Source of the DNA: Pollenia angustigena
Taxonomy: Eukaryota; Arthropoda; Insecta; Diptera; Polleniidae
DNA: 64,000 bases
Assembly (NCBI GenBank): GCA_930367215.1
Contig: OV884059.1
Coordinates: 159,710,511 to 159,774,510 of the forward strand
Direction: 5' to 3'
Shown: one piece after another, positions 36,180 to 48,404 of the stretch
Numbering within the stretch: the stretch's first letter is position 1
Layout of the letters: each line of letters starts with the position of its first letter
Notes under the pieces: model-generated
What the model saw: only the letters and a program-made list of their open reading frames with translations
What the model was told of the DNA's origin: nothing
The model's database searches: none
Translations under genes and position numbers: made by a program

Positions 36180-36955
36180 GTAAGACTTCTGTCAACTTTA
36201 TTAGACTACTGAACACTTCCATAGACTATTGTTTACTTGATAAGACTGCTGTGTACTTGAGTATACTACTGCCTACTGTATAAGATTACTCTACATGTGA
36301 GTAGACTTCTAACTACTTATGTAAACTTCTGGCTTCTTAAGTAGACTTCCGTTCTCTTGAATAGACTACTATCTTTTTGCCTTAACTAATGTCTACTTGA
36401 GTAGAATACTGCCTACTTTAATAGTTTACTTTTTACTTATACATTGTCTACTATATAATGAATTAAACTACTGCCTACTAGATGTATAAAGGATTAGACT
36501 CTGTGTTTTACTTAGACTACTGGCTTCTTAAGAAGAGTTCTGCTTTCTTGAATGGACTACTGTCTACTTCAGTGCAATACTATCTACTTTAATAGTCTAT
36601 TGAGTACTTTAGTAGACTACTTTCTACTTCAGTATATAGTCTATTGTGTAATGAAGTAAATTATTGCCTTCGAGATAAGATTACTGTCTAAAATATAAGG
36701 CCACCGTGTACTTTCTTAGACTTCTGGCTTCTTAAGTAGACTTGTGTTCCTTTGAATAGACTACTTGAGTTCTGCCTACTGTAATAGTCTACTGTGTACA
36801 TAAGTATACTGCTTTGTACTGTATAATGAGATAAACTGCGATCTTCGTGAGTAGACTACTTTTTTCTGAAGTAAACTACTGTCCACTTGCGTAAACTTCC
36901 GGCAGCTTAAGTATAATACGGTCGACTTGTGCAGATTATTGTAAACAAGTCAATA
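36180..36955. repeat. Degenerate array of GACTACTG / CTACTTGAGTA repeats
   Basis: About 775 bp consist of imperfect 18-24-bp units such as AGACTACTGTCTACTTGAGT, including half-palindromes (ACTTAAGTAGAC). Divergence is high and the register drifts. The same words appear in small clusters at about 18000-18130, 18780-18920, 21400-21440, 26480-26660, 27120-27180 and 34150-34250. Confidence 0.7.
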
Positions 36956-37263
36956 CATCAAACCATCAAACTATCCCTGGTTTCCCTTATTCTGCTATAA
37001 AACCTAAATTTTTTTCCACTTACAACGAATTTACTGTTTAAAGTAACTGCTTTTTAATACTTACATGTTGACATTTTGTTCCTCTTTTCTAACGTTTTAA
37101 TATATTGTTTTCTTTCCCTTCAAAAAACACTATATCTCCCTTTCTAGAACGCATTTGCAAAAGAATGTGCTAAATCTTGCTACACACATCTAATAATATT
37201 TACTATTGTATTTTATTTTAAGGGGGAAGAAATTATTTCAGTTTAATATTTACACAACTTTAC

Positions 37264-37391
37264 CTTATCGGCTTCTAAGCCACCGGGAATTTGTGTGCCA
37301 TCTTTGGAACAGAAGCAGTATGGCAGTTGACATTCTTCGGTATTACATTTTTGTGCTTTATCAGCAGGTGCTTCGGTTATTGTAGCTGGTG
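37264..37391 (-). CDS. Chitin deacetylase, Cys-rich linker exon before the catalytic domain (partial gene)
   Basis: This minus-strand exon encodes a Pro/Ala/Thr linker (PATITEAPADKAQKC) followed by CQLPYCFCSKDGTQIPGGLE, a highly conserved Cys-rich stretch that precedes the NodB domain in insect chitin deacetylases. The acceptor is CTCTCCAG (AG at 37392-37393) and the donor is AAG|GTAAAG (GT at 37262-37263). The exon is 128 nt; the first two bases finish a split codon and it ends in phase 0. It joins the exon at 3106-3248 to give GGLEADK-IPQIIM, as in the family. The upstream exons for the signal peptide and the chitin-binding (CBM14) domain were not found to the right. An alternative acceptor a few bases inside is possible. 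Confidence 0.87.
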
Positions 37392-37394
37392 CTG

Positions 37395-40300
37395 GAGAGA
37401 AAAAATACAAAGAAACATTTTATAAATAAATACAGATTTTTTTCACAGAAAATATGCAAAGTAAAAGGAAGTAAAGAAGAATAAAAAGTAGGGTTTGAAA
37501 TATGTTTTTTTTTTCGAAGGAAGTAATTTTTTATTTAAATCTGTTACAATTTCCTATTTTAGAAGAATTGAATGTAGGTAAATTTAAGTTTTTAAAATGA
37601 AATTTACTATTTTTGCTTCGAAATTTAATTCTCTAATTAAAAATTTTTTTTTTTATAAAAATAACTCTGAAGCATCCTTAAGGCATTAGAGGGTTTGAAA
37701 GAAACGCATGTTTACATATCGAGAATTCCTCAATCTTCCATGAGAATTCTGTTTAAACGTTCATCTTAATCAAAAAAGGAATACCCATGATTTCCTTAAG
37801 ACCCAACCATGGCGCCATTTGTTTATTTCTTTCTGTAAAATATCAGCTGTTATTTGAAAGCTTGCATAAGTTTTCTAAATTCTTAAAGTCTCAGGGTAGA
37901 TAGATCTTCATATAGCAATGACCTCATTACTATAAGTACTACAATTTAAATTTGTACTAAAAATCTTTTTCTAAAAAAATTATTACGTTTATTATAAAAA
38001 AAATTTATCTTTTTAGTGTGAATTTTGTATGCAAAATTTTATATTAAATATTTCAAAACAAATTTATGTCATATTTCTGACAAAAAAAAAAAAAAAACTA
38101 CATGTTATCAATAGAAATAGGGGCACAATACAAATACACATTAAAAAAAAAAACTCACAAATACAAACAAACAAAAAACAAATTAAATTTAATTTGTTTA
38201 AAAAATTAAAAGTATCAGATTTTAGAAAGTGCATAAACATGTGTGTCATTTCTTTAAACACATACATACACATAAATGACAATAAAAAATGACAGGAAGG
38301 AGGAATAGGTGATCAAATCAATATAAACAAAGTTGTTTCATTTCTAATCGAATTTTTGTCTTTTAAAAAGATTTGCATGACTTTACACTCGAAAGCAGTT
38401 TTTTTTTTGATGTATATGTGTTAAGTGATATATTATATTAGGGGCTGCATTTTTATGCATTTGTTGTTGGAAAATGTACGTTTCAAGAATCTTGCCTTAT
38501 TATGGAAGTGCTACTGCCTTTTCGCGCAAAATTTCAGGGCGATCAGACTTTCCTTCTGAAACAGCTTGTAGAGGTTATGAAAAGAATGAGTGGTTAAATG
38601 TGGGCACTTCTATTGTGGCATAACCAGAAATTTGTACGTCAAAGAGACAAAAAAGTTAAAGTTAAAAAAATAATAACAAAGGTGGGGTTTAACTTGCTTT
38701 ACGAAATTTCATAACTCTGCGAATTGGGCAGGACTTTTTGTATAAAATCCTTTTTAGTAGGACTTGCAATAATGAGATTTATTTTCCAAGTTATTAAATT
38801 TGGAAATCTTTGCTCGTTTTTTTTTTTTTAATTTGCCTTTAGTATCTGACACAATGTTAGAAACCGTTACGTTACTATAATATTCATTTGATATGTTTTT
38901 GACTTAAAAATAATAGACCATTTACACTGCAACAAAATCAAGAATTAACGAAATTTCGAGCAAAATCTGGTTGTTTTGAATGGATTTCGAAAACAAAACA
39001 TAATCTAATTCGTGACTTGATTTTAACGAAATCTACTCAAAATCTAGTAGTACGCAAAAATTATAAGACGTAATCTTAAAATTAACATTTTACCGTTAAT
39101 TACACTGCGCTCGAAGTTGACACTTTTTTTTAGACAAGCCGAGCACATGGCGTTTTAGCATAATTCGGGTTTTAGCATAATTCCAATGGTGCCCAACGTT
39201 TTTTTAAGTTAGCTCTTGTTTTCGAGATATGTATACCTTTATTTCGAAAATGGAGGAGGTTGCACAACATATATTCGCGTAACTCAAAAACGGTTTAGTT
39301 TATTGAAATTAATAAAATAATAAAATTTTATTTAAAGTTTTCCTAATTAATTGTAATTAAAAAATGTTTTTATTTAATTGTGAAAGTAAAGGAAGATGTA
39401 ATTATTTACACAATGTAATTACGATCCGTTTAAGAAATAATTCTTTACGAGCGCTTAAGAAAGATCAATGCATTGACATATAAATACGGCCCCTATTTTT
39501 ATTAGTGTGAATGGGCTTGTGCAATCGTACAAGTGTATTTGTGAACATGTTGACATTTTAAGAAAATCAAAATGTATTTTATACTTCAGTAATTTCAATC
39601 AATTGAATCAAATGTATTTTTTTTAACTTGTTCGATTTTTCATTGTTATTATTGCTTTTTGTTGTTGTTGTCTTTTAGTCTCATTGTTGTTAAGTGAACA
39701 AAAACAAAACAGCACATACATACTTCTGTTGAATAATGTATGAAATTGTATCGTTGTATTATTTTTAGAACTAGGACACGGACAGAGTTCAAATACATAC
39801 AAATGTATATTGCCCATATACAAGTGCATAATCGTTTACATTGACAGTAGGATGAACAAGATAATACCGATTTTAAAAGGTAAAAAAATATAACGGAAAT
39901 CAATCTTTAAAGGTCTTTGGATAAACAAAAAATTTATCTTCTGTCTTCATTCTTAAAAATCCATATTTTTACAACTTGATGAACTGATACTCATTTAAAC
40001 TAAAAGATTAACTTTTATTTTTGTGCGTTTATTTTTCATTCATACTGTCTGTCACTGTATATAAATGCTATTAGAGTTTAACCATATAAAGTCTTGATTC
40101 TTTTTGTGATGGTGTTAGTAGAAATTGTAACTCAACAAACAGCTGATTGTATTTCAATTTTAGATAAACATCATTTACAACTACAAATTACACTTAGGGA
40201 AAATGCTAAGTAAAATTTATGAAAAGTTAAGAAAAATTTAGTTGCTGTAGTAGTTTATAAAATAGCAGCTTAAATTTAAAATATGATTAATGCCCAATTT

Positions 40301-40718
40301 TCAGGATAGTATTTAAATCTATATTAAGTTAATTTTCATATAAACTTAAAACGTATTTAAATACAGATTGATTTTTTGAGTCTTGCTTAAAAAGTCTTAT
40401 TTAATTAAGATAAAAGTATGGTAGCACTACTAAATACAAAAAATATCATAAAAAGGTGTCCTCCAAAAACAGTTGTTTGCTATTGTTTTGCCTGTTGTTG
40501 TTGCATTGGTTTAATATTGAGACCACCTTGCTAAGTTTTTGCAATGGAAACTTAAGATGCATTTAAATGTACTACATCGGTGAATTAAGTTACATTTAAG
40601 TGTTTAGTGAAGAAAATAATTTTGTATTTAAAACGATTTTAAACATAAATATCAATCCCAAAAATTGGGCATAAGACAACAACTATTTGTATTATCTATT
40701 TACACAAATACATAAAAA
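37395..40718. other. Repeat-poor AT-rich DNA upstream of the linker exon
   Basis: No further chitin deacetylase exon was found here. Apart from A/T homopolymers (for example about 38082-38096), the only recognised item is a segment at about 39180-39300 (GGTGCCCAACGTTTTTTTAA, TATTCGCGTAACTCAAAAAC) related to the long hairpin at 44404-44952. Confidence 0.4.
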
Positions 40719-41991
40719 GGGCGGCATGAAATAGCCCTCCACGAAATAAGTCCCCAAAACGGAAATGAAATAACTTCCCAAAAAAATATATGAGAGGCAA
40801 CAACAACGTTTTTTGGGGATTTATTTAATTTTTTTGGGGACTTATTTCATTTGGGGAGTTATTTCATATGATTTAAGTCCCCAAAAATCCGAAATGAAAT
40901 AAGTCCCTAAAAATATTTTGGGGACGTTTTTCATTTTCAACAAACTTCAAACAAACTTGTTTTAATGAATGGTCAAGACCACTCATTCATTAAAAATAAT
41001 ACTTACTAGGCAGTTAGTTTGAGAAATAATTTTGCGGTAAGGAATAAAATTAAGCCATAATGGTGTTATTGCTCATTTAATTTTTTTTTTGCTGGATGCA
41101 ATAAATCCAGGTATTAATTCATATTCGTATATTTGGTCCTCTTCCATTTTATTATTTGATTTAATTTTTTGATGATGTTTGCTTGTAACATGCGGATAGT
41201 ATATTGAATTGATAATGTCATGTTAAAATAAAAAATAGTGCTGATATAAACTAACATTTCTTCATACAATAGTCAGTACCGTTACTTTCTCTTTTGATAA
41301 GTTCTTAACTAAGTACCGTATCCCAGAAAACTTGAAATGTTGGTCATAGAAACAGAAATAAATGCTTTCAATATATTGAAGAAGGGCGGATAAAATGCAA
41401 TATAGAGCGCACCTGCCGTGTATGTCGCGGGCCAGCCGGGCGCTGCAATCAGCGGCCGGTCGCGCTACCCCCCCCTTCCCCTTTCCACCTCCTATACCAT
41501 ATTTTTTCAACACTTGACAATGGCAACTCATTCTTTTGGCAATTTGTAATTACAATTACACTGTTCTGGCGTTATTTTAACTTTGGTTACTAAACGATTA
41601 TGGTGATATTGCACTTCCATTGAAAAATAAGTTCATATGGCTTTATTTTTATTTCTCATTCCATTGAGAAATAAGTACATATGGCTTTATTGCCTATGGC
41701 TTTATAACACTGCATCCAAATAAATGTATATTTTGAATTGATTGGATGTTTTGAATACTTTTTGGGGATTTATTTCATTTCAGGAAATGGGGACTTATTT
41801 CCAATGAAATAACTCACCAATTTTTCGAAATTTATTTCATTTTGATTTGGGGAGTTATTTCATTTTCTTGGGGTTTCATTTCATTCTAAAATTGGGGGTT
41901 TATTTCATATGAAATAAGACCCCAAAAATTGGGGAATTATATCATCATTTTGTTGGGGACTTATTTCGTGGGGGGCTTTTTCATGCCGCCC
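40719..41991. mobile_element. Element with GGGCGGCATGAAA ends and iterated GAAATAAGTCCCC motifs
   Basis: The ends GGGCGGCATGAAATAGCC and GGCTTTTTCATGCCGCCC are inverted, and the pairing continues through CCACGAAATAAGTCCCCAA. Inside each end the word GAAATAAGTCCCC (or its complement) and close variants such as ATGAAATAACTCCCC recur many times. The centre is AT-rich apart from a GC-rich island at about 41390-41490. No transposase was recognised, and no exact target duplication was seen. Confidence 0.78.
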
Positions 41992-42398
41992 ATTAAAAGT
42001 ACCTATTGGTGTGTAGAATAGCTCACTTGTTTGCCTTAACTCAAAGTGCACAACATTTATTCAAATATGATACACTCAATGAAGGGAGTGAACAATATAA
42101 ATACAAAAATTAGAGTGAATGAATTGAATAAAAAACTCGTTTACTGTAAATGAATTTGCGATGCATTCATAAATAAGTTTACAGAAAAAATGCAACTAAT
42201 TTTTGAATAATTGAAAGTGTTTACATATATTTAAGTACATTGACATAATAAGTATGTAAGCTTGTAGCTTCTTTTATTTATAAGAGTTAAACTCACACAT
42301 ACTGTACATAATATGTATGTACAGTAAAAATTCAAAGAAGAAGAAAAAGTTCAAATAATTTTACATTCAAAATATATTTGAATATTCAACTTGAGTTG

Positions 42399-42572
42399 AC
42401 TCAAGGCGAATTAACTGCAGGTGGTGTCGAAAAGGCATCAGATTTTTACAGTTCGGGCTTATTTGTCTTGATTTGTTAGTTTTTTGCTAATAATGGTTGA
42501 CATTTCGAGCTAATGTTGTTTGTTGGATTGTTGTAATTCTGACACCAACTGTAGTTGAATTCGCCTTGAGTT
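42399..42572. mobile_element. MITE, ACTCAAGGCGAATT family
   Basis: ACTCAAGGCGAATTAACTGC followed by GGTGGTGTC faces GACACCAACTGTAGTTGAAT and TCGCCTTGAGT. The arms of about 32 bp enclose about 110 bp of filler. Its outer flanks also contain TTGACT words, so the exact end is uncertain by a few bases. Confidence 0.75.
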
Positions 42573-43029
42573 GACTGAATTGAATTTTTTTCGCTATTAT
42601 TGGGTGCTCTCGACACATCGTAGGTAAAAAAAAATTAGTGTGTTGAAATGAATTTTTATTCATTCCTGCAGACCTCTTGTGTGTAGAATACAATATAAAC
42701 TACCAGAGTACAGAATTTTTCATCCACCAACATTTTTCCAATTTAACATGAATGGAAAATTAAAATTTTGTTATTTATTTTTCATTCATAAATATGAACA
42801 ATATGTAGGTATTAGCTGCGTTTTTTATTCTTTATATTTATTAATGAAAATAAGCAGCTACATTTTAGAGCGTTCATACATATATCGCTCATTTGGTGCA
42901 ACGTCGTCATAACTAAAAAACAAATAGAATCTAGGAATTTATTTCTCATGGTGTGTAACATTTATTATAAATTTTGGATATTATTCGAATGTGTATTCTA
43001 AGTCAAATTACAATCCTCAAAAGCTTTTA

Positions 43030-44105
43030 TACCTAACTAGTGTACCCGCCCCGGCGTCGCACGGGTACCGCTTATTATCTGTAAGCAGATGACAGCACAT
43101 GGGGGCGAACTTTGTAACTAACACGACTTTCTTTTATATATATAGATAGCTGACCCGGTCCACGTTGCTGACCCTAAGCAAACAGTAGTGTTGTATTACC
43201 ACACGATTTAAATTAAACATTTAACGAAATTTACGGCCTTTAAAATAAAAATCCATGGAATACCTATCATTAAGTTTTTTTTACAAAATAACTTACATAT
43301 GGTGTAGATATGGGCTCAATCAAAAAAGAAACGCATGTATTTAAGGCAAATTGGAAATTATATTTATTTATTACTTCATCTTAAGGCCAGCGCATAGACA
43401 ATGTTTTTTGTTTTTTTTTTTATTTGGTGAAAGAGCCGTTTTCTGATTTTAGGTAAATCGGAAAAAGCGGGCGAGGCAAAATTTTCTTTCCGTAAAAACC
43501 TAAGTTAAACCATAGCGATCATTTTGAAGAAAAAATCGTCCAAATCGGTCAAGTCGTTCTCCAGTTATGCGCTTAATAGAAAAAGTGCGCGTAAAAGTAG
43601 GCGTGGTAAATTTTTCTATCGATGAAAACTTAAAATGGATTAATACGAACATTTGAAAGATAAATTAGTCAAATCGATGGAGCAGTTTTTTGATTTTAGG
43701 TAAATCGAAAAAAGTGGGCGTAAAAGTGGGCGGGGCAAAATTTTCTTTCCGTAAAACCCTAAGTTGGACCATGGCGATCATTTTAAAGAAAAAATCGTCC
43801 AAATCGGTCAAGCCGTTCTCAATTTATGCTCTTAATAGAAAAAGTGGGCGTAAAAGTAGGCTTGGTAAATTTTTCTATCGATGAAAACTTAAAATGGATT
43901 AATACGAAGATTTGAAAGAAAAATTAGTCAACTCGATGGAGCCGTTTTCTGATTTTAGGTAAATCGAAAAAAGTGGGCGTAAAAGTGGGCGGGGCAAAAG
44001 TATCCTATGTCCGTCTCCTGGCTCTAAGCTACCTCCGTACCAATTTTCAGCCAAATCTGTTCTGCCGTTCTTGAGTTATAAGTGGTGTAACTAACACGAC
44101 TTTCT
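43030..44105. repeat. Tandem AAAGTGGGCGTAAAAG repeat (about 270-bp period), possible Helitron-like terminus
   Basis: Units carrying AAAGTGGGCGTAAAAGTGGG, AAATTTTCTTTCCGTAAAA, CATGGCGATCATTTTAAAG and AAATCGGTCAAGCCGTTCTC repeat two to three times with a period near 270 bp. At the left edge the minus strand reads CGGGGCGGGTACACTAG followed by T, a possible Helitron 3' end. An inverted relative lies at 49310-49950. Frames open here are repeat artefacts. Confidence 0.6.
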
Positions 44106-44112
44106 TTTATAT

Positions 44113-45525
44113 ATGGGTAATTCCATGTCAAAACGACCAAGAGTGGGACACGACCCCTTCCGATTTTAATGAAATTTGGTGAGAAGGTTCCTTTTATCTT
44201 ATTAGGAACATATATAAACGAAAAAAATTTTTAAAATTTGTTTTTCGAAAGTTATGTCATATTCAAAAGGTCATAATTTCGCAGAATTAGCCGAATGTGT
44301 TGATCTTATTTCTTCAATATCTCGAAAACTACTTGACATATGAAGATGATTTTGATGTCATTTTAAAGAGAATACTTGGCGCTACAAACCATAAATTGAA
44401 TGAAATGCCGCGCACCTGGCATTTTACCCTAATTTGGGACGCTGAATCCAGTGGTGCTAACAGTTTTTTTAGGTTAGCTCGCGTTTTCAAGATATACCGT
44501 TATTTCGAAAATGTAATAGGCTGCACAGCATATATTCGCGTAACTCAAAAACGGTATAGTTTATTAAAATAACTAAGAAAACCGAAATTCGGCAATAAAT
44601 AATAAAGTGGGGCTGGTCATACATTTGACCCATCAGGGATCATCCTACGCGCTGCAGGGGCCAAATTAAAGAATTTTATTAAGCCGCAATATTTATATGG
44701 AACAGCGCGTAGGATGCTCTTAGATGGGTCAAATGTATGACCAGCCCCACTTTATTATTTATTGCCGAATTTCGGTTTTCTTAGTTATTTTAATAAACTA
44801 AACCGTTTTTGAGTTACGCGAATATATGCTGTGCAGCCTATTACATTTTCGAAATAACGGTATATCTTGAAAACGCGAGCTAACCTAAAAAAACTGTTAG
44901 CACCACTGGATTCAGCGTCCCAAATTAGGGTAAAATGCCAGGTGCGCGGCTCGTCTGTTTTTTGCAACTTGCACAGTGTACTTATTGCTCAAAATAACAA
45001 TATAAAAATTCTATTTTAATATTATTTTTTTAAGGGTTGCGAAAGGAAAAAAATCATATCTTAAAAAAGAAAAAAAACACCTCCTTCAAAGTTTCAGGAT
45101 TTTTAAAGAACAGTTTGAGGTATTATACAAAAAAAAATCAGCCAAATAAAAAAATAGGTTTTTGACTTAGTCCGTTTTTAAAATTTAACATTTTGCAGAC
45201 ATTACATTTTTCAAAAAAAATTTTTTTTTTCAATTTATGGTTTGTAGCGCCAAGTATTCTCTTTAAAATGACATCAAAATCATCTTCATATGTCAAGTAG
45301 TTTTCGAGATATTGAAGAAATAAGCTCAACACATTCGGCTAATTCTGCGAAATTATGACATTTTGAATATGACATAACTTTCGAAAAACAAATTTTAAAA
45401 ATTTTTTTTCGTTCATATATGTTCCTAATAAGATAAAAGGAACCTTCTCACCAAATTTCATTAAAATCGGAAGGGGTCGTGTCCCACTCTTGGTCGTTTT
45501 GACATGGAATTACCCATATATAGAT
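44113..45525. repeat. Long near-perfect inverted repeat (1.4-kb hairpin)
   Basis: The left arm (44113 to about 44652) pairs with the right arm in two blocks. 44404-44652 pairs with about 44700-44952 around a loop of about 45 bp, and 44113-44403 pairs with about 45233-45525. A segment of about 280 bp (44953-45232) occurs only in the right arm. By eye the inner arms differ at only a few positions. The same short frames therefore appear on both strands, which is a mirror effect and not evidence of coding. The inner segment is related to 34965-35110 and 39180-39300. Confidence 0.88.
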
Positions 45526-46218
45526 TAGGCTTTTTCCTTCAATATTTAGAAATAAAGTTTTTAATTTGCTTGAACCATTTAGAAAAGATAGCGACACATT
45601 CCCATCAAACGGAGAAAGTATAAAAGATATGAACTTTATACACAATATAAAGAAAGACAAAGCGAACAATTAACGATATATGCGTTACCGTCTTATATAT
45701 AAGAAGCATAGGGCCTCAACAACCACGTTCAAAAGTGATTAGTTTTTTCTCTGCAGCTGTTGTATATGAAAGCTACGGTGACCACATTTTTCAAACAAAC
45801 AAACAAAAGGACATTTCGAAATGTTGTTAAAATAATAAATAGTATCAAGGTTATTGGATAGATAACACAGTGCAGCAAAATTCGGATCATCGCCGCAAGA
45901 CTCAATACTTACATCGCGAAATAAAACTAGACTATTGGTAGAGCAAATCTGGCAAACGTGAAAAGTAAGATCGGGTTCCCGAAATATCAGCCCCTAAAGT
46001 TTTTGAATTTTTTGAAAAGGAGTTTGGTATAATCAAAAAAAAAAAAATTTACTTCTGAGCTAAAATACTATTTCAGATATCTTCAGTAGAATTGTATGGC
46101 GATTCTTTTCTTAGAATATATTAACCCTCTAACACTCATTGTATTTTTTTAACTTCCACACTAAAATATACTAAAACGGCACTTTAAGGGTTAAAATGTT
46201 CGACGAATATTTTCTGCA

Positions 46219-46494
46219 TCAAATTTCGAAAAATTTCAAGGCCCGTTTAACATACATTGCACGATTTTTTGGTCTAAGAACAAGTAGTAAAATTAGATGC
46301 AGAATATAATCGTGGAACATTTTTAATTGGGACTTTTCGATAATCCAAAAATTATTAGCAATTGAAAGTAATCTTTTTGTTGGCGCACTAAAGGAAGGCA
46401 GATACAAACAAAATGCTGCAAGCTTCATTATATTTTTATTTCCAATATTTTTTTCATTTAAATAGCCAAAATGTTCCATCTTAATTTGATCCAC
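46219..46494 (-). pseudogene. hAT transposase C-terminal remnant
   Basis: The minus strand reads LYLPSFSAPTKRLLSIANNF followed by WIIEKSQLK. This recalls the hAT dimerisation motif, in which a Pro-x-(T/S)SA block is followed by ER-FS and W-x-(D/E)-(K/R)-S-x-L. Several key positions are altered and nothing upstream is conserved. It is a fragment distinct from that at 9876-10073. Confidence 0.5.
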
Positions 46495-46499
46495 TGTTG

Positions 46500-47676
46500 T
46501 ATCATCTTATCTCCACTTCTTAGCCAATCAAAATGTTAAATTTTTGTTAACACTGCAGCCCATAGATTTAAATCGTCAATACAGAATATTAAAAACAGAT
46601 TTGCTTGGCGTGCAATTCATTTCAATTTAAAGTCCTTCAAATTAAGAGCAGCCTCAGGCATTGCAATATGTTTTTTTTTCTGTGTACAACATTTTTTTTC
46701 TGTGTGCAAAATTAAAGAAATAAAGACTAAAAGATTTCTTCATTTCTGCGAGTGTATTTTACCCACTGCTACATAGAAACTATGTAATACGAATGTTTCA
46801 AAAATAAGTCTTAAAATTGTTGTTAGTTTATATTCCTGTTCTTGTTCTAAGTATCAAAAAGTCATTTGATGTAATGCGTAAATGGCAAACACCTGTTTGC
46901 TGACATTCTTCCATCAGTTTCCATCTCAGTCACAAAATATAATCAAAATCTGATGGCATTACACTTGTACTTTAGATACTCTACTTGAACACTTTTCATG
47001 AAAATTTGATTTAATAGAATACATTTTGTTGTACAATGATTATAAGAGTCAATTGCATTGGAGTATATAAATGTTGGTATGTGTATGAAAGTAAGAGAGA
47101 TAGAGAGAGAGAGTGAAAGACAAAGAAAGAGTAAGAGTTTAAGTGTAAATGGATTTTTATTTCCTGTTTATTTTATTTATGGGATAATTTTTTATATTGT
47201 ATTTATCTTATTTTCTATTATTTTTATTATAGAATTTTGTGATAAATGATTATTTATGCTAATGATACTAATTCACGGCATTGTTTGCAGTTGTTGATGT
47301 TCTTTTAAGAGTTTTATGTGTGCATGTGAATGTTTATTGGAAATTTATTTATTGTTTATTGAATGACAATAAAATACGTGTTATTCTTTATATATTTTTT
47401 TAGTGGTAATAAAAAGTTAAATGAATGTCACATTAACGTTTATATTAAATTATTTATGGTTGAAAAACTTATTCAAAGGAGTTTTTTCGGGCGCATTAAA
47501 GGTGATGTTCAGGAAACAGACTAAATGTTAAAAGCGTTTCAAAAATGTGTTAAGTGCATTTGTATTTTTTAATTAATTTAAATAATAAAATTAGTAAAAG
47601 CTTTTGCTGAAAAAACGTTCATGACACACACATATTTAAAATGTTAGTTTTGTATGGAAATCGATATTCGGCTGTA
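46500..47676. other. AT-rich DNA with a GA microsatellite, no gene seen
   Basis: A purine-rich GAGAGATAGAGAGAGAGAG tract (about 47094-47135) is the only marked feature. Two TTTTTTTTCTGTGT words (about 46672-46705) resemble the ends of the MITE at 32495-33309. Confidence 0.4.
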
Positions 47677-48240
47677 GGAAATATCGCCCAAAGAAAAATG
47701 GCCCAAAAAAAAAATCAAAAATCGCCCAAATGACGAATCGCCCAAAAGAACATGAAAAATTACCCAAAAAGTTATACATGAAATTTTGCCCAAAAGAAAC
47801 GAAAAAGGGCCCAAAATAAAAATGAAAAATGACCCAAAAAAAAATTTTTTCCCAAAAAAAAAAAAAATTTTAAAATTACTCAATTTGCAAAACAGTGTTT
47901 ATTATTTATATAAATTGAGTAACATACAAATGTAAGTTTTATGTAAAAAATTGCATTGTATCTTCAACAGCTGCGTTGCAGTATGGACAGTAATACCTAT
48001 TTGAGCCCTCCGCCAAACTTTGTGCACTAAATGTAGTCAAAACAGAATATAGCTTTTTGCAAGGTGGCATGTCATAAAGTCCAGTGTCGTAATGTCCATG
48101 GACACTGTGACACTTTTGAAAATGTCATAACGTACGTGGGCATTAAGACACGTTTCAAATAGACATTATGTTATTTTTAAAAATGTCATAAGGTCCATAA
48201 TTACTAAAGATGTTTTATACAAAAAAGATCTACATACACG

Positions 48241-48370
48241 CAGAGAAAAACCTGTTTTATTATGGTCACAACCAACAAAACTATTTTTAAAGAAACTTAT
48301 TTTACCATAATATGTGACAATGATATGGTTAAATTAAACATTTAAAAATGGTTTTGCTGTTTTTTCTCTG
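48241..48370. mobile_element. Small MITE with CAGAGAAAAA ends
   Basis: CAGAGAAAAACCTGTTTTAT faces ATGGTTTTGCTGTTTTTTCT and CTG. It is about 130 bp, AT-rich and non-coding. It lies just left of the GC-rich block. Confidence 0.6.
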
Positions 48371-48404
48371 CTTGCATATATTAAACATATAACGAAAACA
48401 CTTT

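Larger units (their letters stand above)
3249..37263 (-). other. Giant intron (about 34 kb) of the chitin deacetylase gene
   Basis: The two flanking exons join in phase and encode sequence that is contiguous in the protein family, so everything between them is intron. It has a consensus donor at the high-coordinate end and a consensus acceptor at the low end. The content is almost wholly transposable elements, tandem arrays and AT-rich filler. No convincing nested host gene was seen on either strand. Confidence 0.82.

Noticed and set aside
41262..41531. 89-codon minus-strand frame with a GC-rich centre
   Set aside because: The GC-rich island is short and the frame spans unrelated element sequence on both sides; no family match.
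44297..45332. Three similar open frames on opposite strands (91, 60 and 64 codons)
   Set aside because: They are mirror images produced by the long inverted repeat and contain no known domain; treated as repeat, not genes.
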